64,000 bases of DNA from Chrysomallon squamiferum. Lineage: Eukaryota > Mollusca > Gastropoda > Neomphalida > Peltospiridae. The stretch lies in contig CM022674.1 of NCBI GenBank assembly GCA_012295275.1, forward strand, positions 16,319,649-16,383,648, given 5' to 3'. The translations under genes and the position numbers were made by a program. The notes beneath the pieces were generated by a model. The model saw only the letters and a program-made list of their open reading frames with translations. It did not search any database and was not told the origin of the DNA. Shown here in pieces: positions 1 to 17,969 of this stretch (positions are counted from its first letter, which is position 1; each line of letters begins with the position of its first letter).

Positions 1-20
1 CATAAAATGTGTACTCTTAC

Positions 21-1775
<1,755 letters not shown>

Positions 1776-1857
1776 CTGAAACAAAAGTAAAACTACATTC
1801 TGATATGTCACTGTTATTAAAACTTATACTTTTTTCCATATTCATTTATCGCTTCTG

Positions 1858-2290
1858 GTTGTTTCACATTAAGTTGTTTCTGCTGTGAAACTTGTACTGG
1901 ATGTACTTTCACTTTAACATCAAGTTGTTTATGCTCTTAAAGTTGAGCTGGATCTGCTTTCACTTTTACATCAAGTTGTTTCTGCTGTGAAACTTGAGGT
2001 CCATTTGCTTTCACTTTTACATGTAGTTGTTCTTGCTGTGAAATTTGTGCACGATCTGCTGTAACTTTTACGCCAAGTTTTTTCTTCTGTGCATCTTTTA
2101 ATGGATAAGCTTTCCTCGTCACATCAAGCTGTTTCTGCTGTTTTTGAGGCGGAACCCTTTTCATTTTGACATCAAGTTGTTTTTGCCTTCATACCTGTTT
2201 TAGATCTAGTTTTACTTTCAAATCAAGTGGTTTCTCTTCTAAATCTTGTATTGCTTCTGCTGTAACTTTCCTGTCAAATTGTTCCTGTTC
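1858..2290 (-). repeat. 51-bp coding-type minisatellite (17-aa units)
   Basis: About seven to eight degenerate units of roughly 51 bp, visible on the plus strand as recurring (a)tcaagttgttt every 50-52 bases. On the minus strand they read as 17-residue units close to QLDVKVKADPAQVSQQK. Frame is kept over several units (open from 2164 down to 1937), then broken by TAA at about 1937 and by TGA beside a splice-like GTATGA at 2190. It sits between exons of the WWE-PARP gene. It is either a decayed repeat exon of that gene or an intronic repeat that happens to stay open. Confidence 0.6.
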
Positions 2291-2369
2291 TGGAAGATCA
2301 TCTTGGTAATACCACCCACTCGTTTCGAAGACGTCATTATCATCAAATTTATCAAAGTGAGATATACTT
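2195..2369 (-). CDS. Probable upstream exon of the WWE-PARP gene, acidic linker
   Basis: An open minus-strand exon with a tttcag acceptor at 2370-2375 and a GTATGA donor after 2195. It reads SISHFDKFDDNDVFETSGW, then YYQDDLPEQEQFDRK and a Lys/Glu-rich tail. The acidic, low-complexity composition suggests a linker rather than a folded domain. It lies just upstream, in transcription order, of the WWE-PARP exons and on the same strand. I infer that it belongs to that gene, but the splice phase into exon 1696-1775 does not fit directly, so an exon in between is required. It could also be an exon of a separate gene. Confidence 0.35.
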
Positions 2370-2599
2370 CTGAAATAAAATATAACAGTGAATCAGTGAT
2401 TTCTCTTAAATCTTCACCAGTTGTGGTATTTTCATCATTAAATGTAACATTGACAGGTTTTCTATTTTTTAAAATACATTTAATACTGAATTATCAAAAC
2501 TTTGGTAAGTTTGTGTACTATTTGTAAAATTCTAGCTGCCAAGCATTCTACCTCTTTCTTGTACATGTTTAAATCCCTGAAAATAGCATTATAAATATA

Positions 2600-3279
2600 A
2601 AATAGACAATAGATATTTAAAAAATAATAAGTATAAAATAATTTTGCTACTTGCTTAAAAAAGAGAAAAAGGAAATAATAATAATAATAATAATAACAAT
2701 AATTAATAATAAAAAAAAAACAAAAAAAAAACTAAGTATCTAACAAATAAATAAATAAATAAATAAATAAATAAAAATAAATAAGTAAGTGAGTAAGTAA
2801 GTAAGTATATACGTAAGTAAATAAATAAATAAATATTAACCAATAAAAGCTAAGTTATAAATTTATGTAATCTTGCAATTTCGATCATGGCCATATCAAC
2901 AGATATTTTACTGAATATTTTAATATTTTTTACGATTTGTTCTTCTGCTGCTAGTGATATTTGTAAGGACAGAGAACATCTGACGTAGTTCAGAGATTAA
3001 ATACAGAAGTACATACGGGTACTTACCATAAGCATAGAATTGTAGTCTTAGTTATTAAACGTTGCAGAAAACTGAATGTGTCACGATTATATTGTTTATC
3101 GTTACATGGACTTAAAACCTATTCTCCCATATCAACCTAACACGAGAGTATTTATATCTCCTTTAGCAATATACTATAGCGATATACTGTAGCGATATAC
3201 CGTAGCGATATACCGTAGCGATACTGATAGCTAAGGGGTTTATGGTGCTCCTTTTTTTGTTTGCCCTTTCTTTCTTAAG

Positions 3280-3280
<1 letters not shown>
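2600..3280. other. AT-rich spacer with short tandem repeats
   Basis: No gene seen. It holds TAA and TAAA/TAAG microsatellite runs (2670-2840) and, at 3160-3230, four tandem copies of a 15-base unit close to gcgatataccgta. From about 3045 it is homologous to 42,595 onward. Confidence 0.7.
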
Positions 3281-3572
<292 letters not shown>

Positions 3573-3829
3573 TATGCGTGTAACAGGGCAGATTTTTCTT
3601 ACCGTGATTTTATCGTCTGGTGAGATTAGTCAGCATAATAAATCAGAAGAACAGTTCACCTGATCTGTTACAAGTTTCTGCTTTGTTTTGTTCTTGACGA
3701 CTATTATCTGTTATTGCGACGCATTCTTCCGGAGAGTAAGGTTCCAAATCATGGCAAACGAGTCCTAATTTCCGGTCTTGGCATTTGCGCTTGCACACGG
3801 ACACGAAATAATTGTACATCATTCGTTAG

Positions 3830-4660
<831 letters not shown>

Positions 4661-5699
4661 TAAAACCAATAATTAAGAAAGAAAATGATGTCTGACATTT
4701 CATTAATTTAAAATTTTTATAATGTCGTTTTATATTTGTCTTTTTCTCCTTTCTTTCATCCAATCTTGTTATTCGTTCACTGTTTATATAATTACAGTAC
4801 CTGATCTGTATAGGACAGTATCGTCAATAAAATCATAAAACAAAGAAGTTTTCTGAAGTATTCTTAATACATTAATTGATTAATAATGAGTTCATTTATC
4901 AGCAATGGGGAACACCTTCAAGCAGGCGGTTTCGATATCTGAAACTTTGTGGTTCTTTTTTTTTATCAAACTACTGCGTTTAAGGGCTTCAACATCGTAT
5001 AAGGGAGGTAAGTCTCACAGTCATATTTGGTGAAATAGCAAAGTTCTCGTTCTTAATGAGTTCACAATTATTAGTAGAAGAATACTGACAAATAATAATG
5101 ATGATAATACAAATAATAACACCAATAATAACAAATATTATGTGTATTAAAAAATATATATATATAAATATATATATATATAAATCGGGTAAATTATATT
5201 AAATTTGTCTTTAAATCTATAACACAATCACAATCGAGTTTAAATAAAATAAATCATATCGCTTGGCTATTTTTCCTTTTATATATTCCATAACTTTGCT
5301 TTAGTTGTTTTATTTTTAAAATTATACAGCACTATACCAAGTGGGAAATATAGGCTCGATTGGAATAAACGATATAATTAAGCAATTGTGGACGAATACA
5401 TATCATGAATATTTTAACTGTACAAGTAAATGTAGTGTCTATTATGTACTTACAAGTAACACAAAGTAGTTTCAGTTATTTGCATTTATTTATCTGTGTT
5501 TTTATCTGTATTATTTTTTACGAAACCTTTTTTAAAAATATTAATACTTTATGTTAAAGACCCACATTGATCATCCTACACTATCAAAAATATTAATAAC
5601 CAGAATGTCCGTGTTCGGCTGAAGGGCTAGGATTTCAGTAGGTAAATAAGCCAGTTAACACTCCATAATACTAATACTAATAATAATACTAATAGTAAT

Positions 5700-5822
<123 letters not shown>

Positions 5823-5993
5823 ACAGTCACTGTTTTCTATATTTTTGAGACTCGTGTGTAAAAATGGGTACATCCGGTAAGGGTGGAATTAATTTAGTTT
5901 GAAATAAAAGATGTAAAATGTAGATTTCAGATATTTAGTGTTGAAATAAAAGAAGAAAAATGTAGATTTTAGAAACAAAATTATTTTGCTATT

Positions 5994-6027
<34 letters not shown>

Positions 6028-6054
6028 ATAAGAGAAAAAGAAAACAAAATGGTG

Positions 6055-7795
6055 GCAAATGCTGTATCCCTAACCTTAACACTAATCCTTAACCTAGCTC
6101 AATTTCTAAACTTAATCCCCTGGAAATTCGCAACATGAGTTTTTTCCCTTACGCTAACTCCAATCGTGACCCCCAAATTATTTTGCACATTATAAGATCA
6201 CTAATGATAATATTTTAATCATCCAAGCTCTAACCCTAACTCTTACCCTAACCCTAACCCTAACCCCAACCCTAAACGTAGCTCAACTTCTAAACCTAAT
6301 CCAACGCAGGTCCGGAACATGAATTCTTACCATTTCGCTACTTCCACGTGACTCACACATTATGTTGCACATGATCCTAACACTAGTGATACAATTTAAA
6401 CAACCCTAGGTTTAGCCCTAACCCTAACCCTAACCCTTATCCAAACCCTAACCCTAACCTTAACCCTATCTCAATTTCTAAACTTAATCCTACGGAATTC
6501 CGCCACATTAATTCTTACCCTTACGCTAATTCGAATCGTGACCTCAAATTAGTTTGCACATTATTAGATGATTAATGATACAGTTTTAATAATCCTAGCT
6601 CTAACCCTAACCCTAAATATATCCCTAACCTTAACCTTAACCCTAGCTCAATTTCTAAACCTAAACCTACGGAGGTCCGCAACATTAATTCGTACGATAC
6701 TTCCAATCGTATCCCACAAATTATCTTGCACATTGTCATAACACTAATGATACAGTTTAAATAAAACTACCTCTAACCCTAATCCTAACCCTAACCCTAG
6801 CTTAACTACCGAAACTAATGCTACGGAGGTTCGGAATATTAATTCTTACCCTTACGCTAATTCCAATCGTGAACCACAAATTATTTTTTTTGACATTATC
6901 ACATTATTACACAAGTGATAAAATTTGAATAACCCTAACCCTAACCCTAACCCTTAACCGTATCTCAGTTTCAAAGCTCAATCCTACGGAGGTCCGCATC
7001 TTTTATTGTTAGCCTTACGCTACTTCCAATCGTGACCCAGAATTTATTTTTCACATTATCATAACGTTAATGATAAAACTTAAATAACCGTAGCACTAAC
7101 ACTAACACTAACCCTAACCCTAACCTTAACGCTAGCTCAATTTCTAAAGGAATAGTACGGAGGTTCGCAACATTATTTCTTACCCTTACGCTACTTCCAA
7201 GCGTGACCCCAAATCATTTTGCATTAACACTAAGGATAAAATTTAAATGATCCTAGCTCTAACCCTAACCCTAACCGTAGCTTAACATCCAAACCTAATC
7301 CTATGGAGGTTGGGAACATTAATTCTTAAGCTTACTCTAATTCAAATCGTTACCCTCAGTTTATTTTGGACATTATCATAACACTAAAAATAAAATTTAA
7401 ATGACTCCAGCTCTAACTCTAACCCTAACACTAATCCTAGGTGAAGTTGTAAACCTAATCCTACCCACGTCCTCAATATTAATTCTTACTCTAACTCTAC
7501 TTTGAGTGGTGACTCTGATATTACTTTGCACATTATCACAACACTCATAATAAAATTACAATAACCCTTCCTCTATCCCTAATCCTAACCCTAACCTTAA
7601 ACCTAACCTTAACCCTAACCCTAACTCTATCCTTAGCTCAACTTCTAAACCTAATCCTACCGAGGTCCCCAACTTTAAATCTTACCCTAACGCTACTTCC
7701 AGTCGTGACACTCAAATTATTTTGCAGTTTATCATAACATTTATAATAAAATTTAAACAATCCTAACTCTAACTCTAACCCTAACCCTATATCAC
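6055..7795. repeat. Satellite of about 170 bp with embedded CCCTAA telomere-type repeats
   Basis: Ten diverged units, marked by a block close to ctcaatttctaaacctaat at about 6098, 6282, 6469, 6646, 6800, 6964, 7135, 7281, 7441 and 7637 (spacing 146-196 bp). Each unit carries a short run of CCCTAA (two to five copies) followed by a spacer that includes cggaggtccgcaacattaa and cgtgaccc. TTAGGG is the ancestral animal telomere repeat, so this is interstitial telomeric satellite, not a telomere: unique sequence continues on both sides. Confidence 0.9.
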
Positions 7796-7799
7796 GGTG

Positions 7800-8570
7800 C
7801 AAACAATGACGTCCTTTACCAAATCCAGTTTTAACTTTTTGGACTTCATACGAGTAAACAATATATTATGTTCTCTCAACCGCTCCGATCGACAAAGAAT
7901 TCATAAAGAACTGTAGCAGGTCAAGCATGAATTGTGTATTTCTGTAATTCCTGGAATCGATGTGGACATAAAACAAGTATGATGGACGGGGAAGTCGAAA
8001 CTGACAACCAGCAGATAGGAAAAGTATGTCAGGTATTCAGGAGCTGAGCATACTAGTTTATGTTAGCTGATAGATATAGTCTGCTACACACAACCTGGTT
8101 TTGTTCAACCAAATGTAATTCAGAATGGGCGGTAACCAGAATCTATCTTTGTTTATTTGCTTATAAAATATTGCCCAGCATTTTCTACTTTTGCAAACAC
8201 CCTGAATTTTTTTTATTTCAACTGAAACTTCGCCAGTTCTAGAACAATCGATCCGCCTTTGAAACGGACCGTAACAGTTAATTAAATACACTGATTAGAA
8301 AATCAGTTATATTTTTAATCTTTATTACCAATATTTTATTTCTGCTCTCTAAAGAAGTAGGCCAGATATGTATATCGGAAAAAAAAGAAGTTTTAAATGT
8401 AACAAGGGAACCTTTATCACGAGAGACAAGAAGAAGATGTTCAAAATATCTGGATGTTTTTTTTCTAATTTCTACTAAGTCCATACTTGACAACATCATA
8501 ATAGACGCTTAAGTTTTCGTAAACAGTGATTCCGTGAGTTAAAACACGACAACAAATGCCAATCTAACGG
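7800..8570. other. Spacer upstream of the PAN-propeller pseudogene
   Basis: No exon or known element recognised. Only short open frames with no domain signature. It would contain the promoter and first exon of the gene that follows, but I cannot place them. Confidence 0.4.
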
Positions 8571-9070
8571 GAATCCTACTTTCTGAAAGGTATTTGATAT
8601 CTGACAACAAAGCTAGGAATAAATTGGTGTGTGCCGCGAAGTGTGACCTTGAACCCAGATGCAAAACGTTTAGGTTTGAAAAGTCGTCTGCCAAATGTTT
8701 TGTTTACAGTGAAGTTGTCACTGGAGGCTGCAATGCGCCAGTACTGAGTAACATTTCTACTTACTACATACATCAGGGTAAATATATGTCTGTTTGTCTG
8801 TCTGTCTATCTGTCTGTCTATATCTCAGTAAATAAATAAATATATATATATATATATTCTGTTAATATTTCATTATTAACGTGATATTACGCAATTTAGC
8901 TTGATTATCTCTGAAACAAGGTGATAGTATTAAATGTAGTAGAAGTAGCAGCACTAGTAGTAGTGATTGTGATAGTTGAAACAGTATTATAGTAGAGTTG
9001 TAGTAGTAGTTTTATATCAATATAAAGAATGAAGTACTATCTGTAATAGTAATATTATTGCTTGTAGCGG

Positions 9071-9072
9071 TA

Positions 9073-9136
<64 letters not shown>

Positions 9137-9190
9137 GTTGTTGTTGTTGTTTTATTATTATTGTTATTATTATTATTATTATTATTTTTA
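9071..9190. repeat. (ATT)n/(GTT)n microsatellite
   Basis: ATT repeats to about 9135, then GTT and further ATT repeats, in the intron before exon 2 of the PAN-propeller pseudogene. Confidence 0.95.
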
Positions 9191-9421
9191 TTATGTGTGT
9201 TGTTGTTTTGTCGTTGATGTTGTTTCATTATTACTGTAGAGATATCAGCCTGGTTTGCTTTCATTTACGAGGATGTGAGGAAGGCGTTGTACGTATACGA
9301 CATTGAAAAGAACTCTTGGGAAAAGTTTGAACTTGATGATAGGATGGCTGATGCCATCTGATTTAACCCACAAGAAAAAAAAAACTAGTAATAGTTCTGA
9401 CAAAAAAACTGATTTCTCTCT

Positions 9422-9762
<341 letters not shown>

Positions 9763-9970
9763 GATCAGAGGAAAGTATGTGCATGTGTGTGTGTTAATGT
9801 GTGTTGGCATGTGTATGTGTGTTCACACACAAAACTATTGACAGCTAGATAGATACATATATACATACATGTGTATGTGACTATATATCTGTTTAAATAT
9901 GTATCTATATATCTGTCTATCTATCTATCTATCCATCTATTTATATGTCTATTTATTTATATGTGTGTTT

Positions 9971-10016
<46 letters not shown>

Positions 10017-10403
10017 GTCTGTGTGTACATTTTTTGCGAGATACCTACCTGTCTGTCTCTTAGTACCTTTTTTATCTTAAACATTTTAACACTTTTGTGT
10101 CTCTGGCTTTCTGTTTTTAATAATCTTTGTGTTTAAGACCTTATTTAAGAATTTGACTAATTTGAAAAACAATCCTGTATTATATTTCTCATTAATTTCT
10201 AGTTTAAAAATATCAGATTTCTATTTTCGTTACTTAATTTCAGACGTTCCGCAGATTTTTTATACAGCACTGGATAGCAAAAACCGTAGACTATTATTCC
10301 GGTGGCAACAATATAGAGTTCATTGACCTTCAAAGTGGCAAACAGAGGAAAGTTCTAACAGAAACTGGAGCCAATTTGAGACGTTTGTACGTTGACCCAA
10401 AAA

Positions 10404-10898
10404 GATGTAGTTGAAACAGTAGTAGTAGCCGTAGTAGTAGTAGTAGTAATAATAGCAGTAGCAGTAGCAGAAACAGCAGTAGTAAAAGTAGTGGTAGTAA
10501 GTATTCTAGTTATAGTTGTGGTGGTTTCAGAATTAGTAACTGTATTAGTAGTAGTAGTTGTAGTAGAAACAGTAGTATTTGGTTAATTCGCTGTAGTTAT
10601 AGTAGTACTAACGGTATTATGTTATGAGTAGTAACGATTGTTGTTGCTGCTGCTGTTGTTGTTCTTATTACTGTTGGTGCTGGTGGTGGTGTTCTTCTTC
10701 TTCATTTTGTCACCGGTAGTCTCCTCTTTCTTAGTTTTCATTCCTGGAAATTTCTGATCCTAATATGACACTTTATCTGTGTTTGAATTAAGCCTATGTC
10801 TAGCACTAAAGCGAATGCTGATATAAAAATGAATTACTATTATTAGTTCAATGTGTTTGTCATATTTATTTTTATTATTTGTTTTCTTTCTGTGATAG
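10404..10898. other. Intron of the PAN-propeller pseudogene with TAG/GTT repeats
   Basis: Degenerate GTA/TAG and GTT/GCT repeats. From about 10,588 this intron is the start of a block duplicated at 13,490 onward. Confidence 0.7.
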
Positions 10899-11339
10899 GC
10901 TCATCTTTGCTGATATTCCCACTGAAGGAATTATAGGTAGTGACTATGATAAGAAAACAACACAATTTCTGGCTTTCCAGAGATCTATCATATCTCCTTT
11001 GATGCGATATGTACCCATTTTCCTAGTCTTTTGATGTTTATAATTCATTCAAATTGACGAGCCAACAACAGCCCATCTATCTATCTTTCTAACTAACTAC
11101 CTAACCAGCCAAATAAATAAAAAAAATGACTAATCCTAAATACTAAAAGATAAGGATGAAACAAATTTGTGAGATAGAGAGAGAGATATGAAGAGAAAGT
11201 AGTGAAAGAAAGAGAGAATTAACGAGTATAACCAGAACAGAGAGACGGAGACCATAATAAAATAAAATAAAATAATAAAAAATAAAAAATAACAGACATA
11301 ATTAATCTTTTTAAATGTCAGTGTATCTTGAATATGCTT

Positions 11340-11357
11340 ATTTACTTATTTATTTAC

Positions 11358-11400
<43 letters not shown>

Positions 11401-11445
11401 TTTTATTTATTTATTTATTTATTTATTTTATTTATTTAGTAATTA
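11340..11445. repeat. (TTTA)n microsatellite
   Basis: Tetranucleotide repeat directly upstream of propeller exon 5. The duplicate at 14,237-14,334 has the same position and a TTTG segment. Confidence 0.95.
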
Positions 11446-11655
11446 TTGTCATCAGATCACAGACTAATTTGGATAAATAAGAATCAGACGCTGTTGATAT
11501 GGGAAAATGTGCGGGGTGAAGATCGCGTTCAAATCCCAGTAAATACGAAAACATTTCTGGGGGATATAACTTTTATCCCATGGAATGGAATCATGTTCAC
11601 AACCAGCAGTATGAAAAGGTGATTTGATTTGACTTTTGTTTAGTGAAATAACATC

Positions 11656-12215
11656 AAAATTAACAAGATATACATACTAGCTACCTCTAAACTTACTATA
11701 CTATTACTATAAATACAACCACTAAAACATTAACTAGATGTACATACTAGCTTTCTCTAAACCTACTAGATCCCTATCTCTAAACCTGTTATACTATTAT
11801 ACAATTACTACTACTAAAACATTAACAAGATGTACATGCTAGCTACCTCTAAACATACTATAATATTACTACAATTACTATTACCAACAAATTAACAAGG
11901 CATACATGCTAGCTATCTCTAAACCTAATATACTATTACTACAATTACTACTACTAAAATATTAACAAGATGTACATGCTAGCTACCTCTAAACATACTA
12001 TAATATTACTACAATTACTACTACTAAAAAATTAACAAGACATACATGCTAGCTACCTCTAAACATACTATAATACTACTACAATTACTATTACTAAAAA
12101 ATTAACAAGATGTACATACTAGCTATCTCTAAACTTACTATACTATTATACAATTACTATTACTAAAAAATTAACAAGATGTACATACTAGCTTCCTCTA
12201 AACCTACTAGATCCC
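11656..12215. repeat. 70-bp tandem array, about 8 units
   Basis: Units begin near aacaagatgtacatgctagc and recur at 11,824, 11,894, 11,964 and 12,034, that is exactly 70 bp apart. Each contains a TACTACAATTACTA-like core. The duplicate at 14,540-14,720 retains only about 2-3 units. Confidence 0.85.
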
Positions 12216-12424
12216 ACACGATATACACTTACAAATATATATTAATACAATAAAAGAACAGTACGAACAACAAAAGCAACAACATGACTCAATAACAACT
12301 ACACAGAACAAGCATATAAACACACACTCCCCTCAGTAACAAAACTCCACAAAGATACAGCAACAAAAAGAAAGATAACAAACATTTCGCCCTAAACCAA
12401 TCGCTGAAGCAAGACAGTGCAAAT

Positions 12425-12500
12425 CATATTTCAAATGATCATTTCCCTGATGACTGTTATACGAATAAACAATTCTGATCGCCTTCTATTTATTTCAGAT
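12425..12500 (+). promoter_or_regulatory. Conserved upstream block of FReD genes (gene A copy)
   Basis: A block containing ttcaaatgatcatttccctg followed by atgacta and, some 50 bp on, ttctatttatttcag. It recurs upstream of most FReD copies (near 14,940; 22,370; 27,705; 28,315; 37,610; 38,105; 38,300; and inverted near 58,110), usually about 350-500 bp before the ATG. The trailing ttatttcag could be a splice acceptor of a 5' UTR exon. Regulatory function is inference. Confidence 0.45.
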
Positions 12501-12894
12501 AAATTGAAAGAATCAGTACGAATTACACAAACATATCAATAATCACTTCATTATTAATTAAATGATCCATATTCACTCTAGCATAAAATATTTGTTCACC
12601 GAATGTGATTACCATTCTGTTTCGTTTATATATGTTTCAGCTCAATCGAGAGAAGCTGAAGGAATTATTAGAAAAGGTTTTATTTAACACAGGACTGAAA
12701 ACAGAAGCTTGTGTCAAACGCTTAATATATTTGAAGAGTTCAGTCTGGTAGTGACAGTGCCTTGGAAACATTAGTAGAAGAAATTACTAGTTTATTTGGC
12801 TCTCTGAAATAACAATTAAATTCTCTTTACGTAATTAGATTCATTTTGTTCTGAATACAGATATCTGAATTTCGACATTGCTACCATTTATAAA

Positions 12895-13490
12895 ATGGAG
12901 GTAATAAAAAAGATCCACGGGATAATATTCTGTGTTTTAGCAATTCTGATAATCGTTGTTTCTTTAGCCAATTCCGAGCTTGGAAGTCGTAAGACTTTTC
13001 GAAAGTTACCACAGTACAAAGATAAGAAACCTGCAGAAGATCCTTCAAAGGAACTGAACGTGACCAGTCAAGTAGGCTGCGTCATAGAATGTTCCAGCTA
13101 CTTCGGTTGCAAAGGTTTCATCTACAACAACGGAAACGGCATGTGTTATCTGTACAATGAACCATTGACTTCACTTTCGTTTCTTAGTGAGACAGATACA
13201 GAATATTATAGTATGTTGTACTTTGTTTGTTTACTTATATATCAATCAAATGTTGTATAAAATAAATTTAGAGCTGTTTTATTCATATGTCTGTGTGTTT
13301 GTTTATAAGTTTATTTGTTTATATATGAATTATTTGTATTATTTTATTCCTGAATTATGCATTTATACTTTTCGCATACGAATTTATAAACTCACATCAT
13401 CATCACTGTTGTTATTATTATTACAGAAAGTGTTCCGTCTGACTGTGTAGAGATAATTATGAATGGAGGTAAAACAAGCAGAGTTTATAC
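12895..13490 (+). pseudogene. FReD gene A: PAN exon intact, exon 2 cut by a duplication breakpoint
   Basis: Exon 1 (12,895-13,210, 316 nt, donor GTATGT) is intact. It encodes a hydrophobic signal segment (IIFCVLAILIIVVSLANS), a basic linker (SRKTFRKLPQYKDKK) and a PAN-like Cys cluster (CVIECSSYFGCKGFIYNN). Exon 2 starts at 13,427 after ttacag with SVPSDCVEIIMNGGKTSR, then passes at about 13,490 into intron sequence of the propeller gene and soon hits a stop. No FReD exons 3-5 follow before gene B. Exon 1 of A could in principle be spliced to exon 2 of gene B, because both exon 1 copies end in phase 1. Confidence 0.82.
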
Positions 13491-14240
13491 ATGTAGTTAT
13501 AATAGTAATAATGGTATTATGTTATGAGTAGTAGCGATTGTTGTTGCTACTGCTGTTGTTGTTCTTATTATTGTTGTTGTTGATGGTGGTGTTCTTCTTC
13601 TTCATTTTGTCACCGGTAGTCTCCTTTTCTTAGTTTTCATTCCTGGAAATTTCTGATCCTAATATGACACTTTATCTGCGTTTAAATTAAGTCTCTGTCT
13701 AGCACTAAAGCGAATGCTGATATAAAAATGAATTACTATTATTAATTCAATGTCTTTGTCATATTTATTTTTATTATTTGTGTTCTTTCTGTGGTAGGCT
13801 CATCTTTGATTAGATTCCCACTGAAGGTATTATACGTAGTGACTATGATAAGAAAACAACACAATTTCTGGCTTTCCAGAGATTTATCATATCTCCTTTG
13901 TTGCGAAATTTACCCATTTTCCTAGTCTTTTGATGTTTATAATTCATTCAAATTTACGAGCCAACAACAGCCCATCTATCTATCTTTCTAACTAACTACC
14001 TAACTACCCAAATAAATAAATAATTACTAATCCTAAATACTAAAAGATAAGGATGAAACAAGTTTGTGAGATAGAGAGAGAGAGATAGGAAGAGAAAGTA
14101 CTGAAAGAAAGATATAATTAACGAGTATAACCATAAAAGAGAGACGGAGACCATAACAAAAAAAAAAAATAATAAAAATAAAATATATAATTTAGCAGAC
14201 ATAATTAATCCTGTTAAATGTCGGTGTATCTTGAATATGC

Positions 14241-14275
<35 letters not shown>

Positions 14276-14496
14276 TTTGTTTGTTTGTTTGTTTGTTTAT
14301 TTATATATTTTTATTTTATTTATTTATTTATTTATCAGATCACAGACTAATTTGGATAAATAAGAATCAGACGCTGTTGATATGGGAAAATGTGTGGGGT
14401 GAAGATCGCGCTCAAATCCCAGTCAATCCCAGAACATTTGTGGGGGATATAACTTTTATCCCATGGAATGGACTCATTTTCACAACAGGAGTATGA
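13490..14496 (+). pseudogene. Second copy of the propeller 3' exons
   Basis: Duplicate of propeller exons 4 and 5 without the upstream exons. The exon-4 copy (from about 13,799) has an in-frame stop (LIFD then TAG) where the first copy reads LIFADIP. The exon-5 copy (14,339-14,496) encodes HRLIWINKNQTLLIWENV and ends TGA a few codons earlier than the first copy. It lacks a start and cannot make a propeller by itself. Confidence 0.75.
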
Positions 14497-14519
14497 AAAG
14501 GTGATTTGATTTGACTTTT

Positions 14520-15405
14520 GTTTAGTGACATTAGATCAAAATTAACAAGATATACATACTAGCCACCTCTAAACTTACTATACTATTACTATAATTACAA
14601 CCACTAAAACATTAACTAGATGTACATACTAGCTTTCTCTAAACCTACTATACTATTACTACAATTACTATTACTAAAAAATTAACAAGATGTACATACT
14701 AGCTTCCTCTAAACCAACTAGATCCCAGACGATATACACTTACAAATATATATTAATACAATAAAATAACAGTACGAACAACAAAAGCAACAACATGACT
14801 CAATAACAAATACACAGAACAACCATATAAACACACACTCCCCTCAGTAACAAAAACCCACAAAGATACAGCAACAAAAAGAAAGATAACAAACATTTCG
14901 CCCTAAACCAATCGCTGAAGCAAGACAGAACAAACCATATTTCAAATGATCGTTTCCCTGATGACTATTATACGAATAAACAATTCTGTTCGCCTTCTAT
15001 TTATTTCAGATAAATTGAAAGAATCAGTACGAATTACATAAAGATATCAATAATCACTTCATTATTAATTAAATGATCCATATTCACTCTAGCATAAAAT
15101 ATTTGTTCACCGAATGTGATTACGATTCTGTTTGGATTCTATATGTTTCAGCTGAATTGAGAGAAGCTGCAGGAATTATTAGAAAAGGTTTTATTTAACA
15201 CAGGACTGAAAACAGAAGCTTGTGTCAAACGTTTAATATATTTGAAGAGTTCAGTCTGGTAGTGACAGTGCCTTGGAAACATTAGTAGAAGAAATTACTA
15301 GTTTATTTGGCTCTCTGAAATAACAATTAAATTCTCTTTACGTAATTAGATTCATTTTGTTCTGAATACAGATATCTGAATTTCGACATTGCTACCATTT
15401 ATAAA
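14520..15405. other. Gene B upstream region
   Basis: Holds the shortened 70-bp array (14,540-14,720), an AC-rich stretch, the conserved upstream block (14,940-15,010) and a short region ending tttataaa just before the ATG of gene B. It is near-identical to the region upstream of gene A. A tacag at 15,366-15,370 could be an acceptor for the 5' UTR. Confidence 0.6.
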
Positions 15406-17882
<2,477 letters not shown>

Positions 17883-17969
17883 AACTGTGACGAAAATTCG
17901 ACCATCTTCTGTTTTGAACTAAAAGTGTAATGAAAATTCGACCATCTTCTCCTTTGAACTAAAAGTGCT

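Larger units (their letters stand above)
10588..13490 (+). repeat. Tandem segmental duplication, unit 1
   Basis: This 2.9-kb unit holds a propeller intron, propeller exons 4 and 5, an intergenic 70-bp array, and exon 1 plus the first part of exon 2 of FReD gene A. Unit 2 begins at about 13,490 with the same intron sequence (shared ggtattatgttatgagtag at about 10,613 and 13,514) and runs into gene B. Differences are scattered substitutions and loss of 70-bp repeats in unit 2. Confidence 0.88.

Noticed and set aside
6240-6300. CCCTAA repeats as a true chromosome end
   Set aside because: Unique genes and other repeats continue on both sides and the repeats are interrupted by spacers.
6055-7795. 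CRISPR-like array because of regular unit spacing
   Set aside because: The genome is eukaryotic, the spacing varies by 50 bp and the spacers are homologous to each other. It is a satellite.
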